Assembly (NCBI RefSeq): GCF_003482105.1
Contig: NZ_QULM01000001.1
Location: 310,001 to 374,000, forward strand
Source: Coprococcus sp. OM04-5BH
GTDB lineage: Bacteria > Bacillota > Clostridia > Lachnospirales > Lachnospiraceae
DNA length: 64,000 nt
Direction of reading: 5' to 3'
The first letter of the stretch is position 1. The number at the start of each line of letters is the position of its first letter. A program made the position numbers and the translations under genes. The notes beneath the pieces are model-generated. The model was not told the DNA's origin. It saw nothing but the letters and a program-made list of their open reading frames with translations, and did not search any database. This document shows positions 63,547 to 64,000 of this stretch, in pieces.

Positions 63547-63784
63547 CATTTGAATTTTTTGCATTGAATTTCCTGCATTGGTTTTCCTGTGTTGGTTTTC
63601 CTGCATTGAATTTTTTGTATTGGATTTTTTGCATTGAATTTTTTGCATTGAATTTTTTGCATTGAATTTCCTGCATTGAATTTCCTGCATTGAATTTCCT
63701 GCGTTGGCTTTCCTGCATTGAATTTTTTGTATTGGATTTTTTGCATTGAATTTCCTGTGTTGGTTTTCCTGCATTCATTTTATG
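63547..63784. repeat. 14-bp minisatellite, 16-17 units
   Basis: Units GCATTGAATTTCCT / GCATTGAATTTTTT / GTATTGGATTTTTT / GTGTTGGTTTTCCT begin every 14 bp without a single indel from 63561 to 63771, with a decayed unit at 63547. Because the unit lacks stop codons in any minus-strand frame, all three minus frames stay open with a 14-residue period; these are not genes. Confidence 0.92.
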
Positions 63785-64000
63785 TATTCTTTATACAATC
63801 TTAATTGACTTGGATCAGGAAATTTGATAGTAATAAAGTAAAAGTGTCAAATGACACATAAAAAAGGAAAGCATGCCATAACCTTGTAAGCGGTGCTAAC
63901 ATGCAAGGTGATCAAATGAAACACAGAATGAAGATAATGTAGTAAAGAGTGTATGGTGAATTGCTTTCCGGCGTGCGTTTAACAGGTGGTTTTTGTCTAT
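63785..64000. other. Right edge: TGTCAAATGACA palindrome, no gene seen
   Basis: No gene is supported. TGTCAAATGACA at 63845-63856 is a perfect match, on the other strand, to the motif at 1994-2005. The similarity extends to adjacent GCATGCTTTCCTTTTTTATG-like sequence on the minus strand, so the two loci may be copies of one ~40-bp element. A CCTTG...CAAGG hairpin (about 63882-63909) lies next to it. Confidence 0.5.

Noticed and set aside
63320..63778. Minus-strand ORF of about 150 residues rich in Gln, Lys and Asn (and two others in other frames)
   Set aside because: All three minus frames are open because the 14-bp repeat has no stop codons; each frame gives the same 14-residue periodic peptide. 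No start signal is present.

Overview
The window is a chromosomal replication-origin region from a low-GC Firmicute, most likely a member of the Lachnospiraceae (Clostridia). The evidence is the order rpmH-rnpA-yidD-yidC-jag-mnmE-mnmG-rsmG on one side of dnaA and dnaN-S4 protein-recF-gyrB-gyrA on the other, the parA-parB-DUF4446-serS-DUF3881 cluster, a class I two-subunit fumarase, strong AGGAGG-type ribosome binding sites and AT-rich intergenic DNA. Species cannot be fixed from sequence reading alone. Nothing in the window looks like a prophage, an insertion sequence or a CRISPR array.

Layout. 0.2-8 kb: uppP and mrp (minus), a dipeptidase, tRNA-Lys, trmB, a D-Ala-D-Ala carboxypeptidase and an orphan HATPase protein. 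8-16.5 kb: argS, three perfect parS sites, parA, parB, a DUF4446 protein, serS, a DUF3881 protein, tRNA-Arg and a DEDDh exonuclease. 16.6-24 kb (minus): rsmG, mnmG, mnmE, jag, yidC, yidD, rnpA and rpmH, reading away from the origin. 24-26.1 kb: a bipartite oriC, with DnaA boxes on both sides of dnaA and a DnaA-trio/AT-rich unwinding element just before dnaN. 26-41 kb: dnaN, the S4 protein, recF, gyrB, gyrA, a small membrane protein, the two fumarase subunits, a large membrane protein, then a second type IIA topoisomerase pair (parE, parC). 41.2-41.7 kb: tRNA-Ser, -Asn and -Cys with a palindromic repeat array between the last two.

41.8-52.7 kb is the most distinctive part. A DUF4358-transglutaminase lipoprotein is followed by a same-strand cluster: an FHA protein with a long coiled coil, a zinc-ribbon/TPR membrane protein, two unknown proteins, an FtsW/RodA (SEDS) glycosyltransferase, a secreted L,D-transpeptidase with about 20 wall-binding repeats, and a lipoprotein. 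It resembles an FHA-guided peptidoglycan synthesis module in which an L,D-transpeptidase takes the place usually held by a class B PBP. 52.9-64 kb: a MerR regulator, a two-component system (kinase first), an RluA pseudouridine synthase, a membrane protein, proS, a CCA-adding-type nucleotidyltransferase, a second copy of the palindromic repeat array, a CotS-like kinase-fold protein, a phosphoglucomutase, and a 14-bp minisatellite.

Non-coding signals that gene calling would miss: five perfect DnaA boxes inside mnmE; a nested multi-stem structure between rpmH and rnpA; degenerate ~33-bp repeats between parA and parB; SOS-box-like sites before parE and argS; and a recurring TGTCAAATGACA palindrome near both ends of the window.
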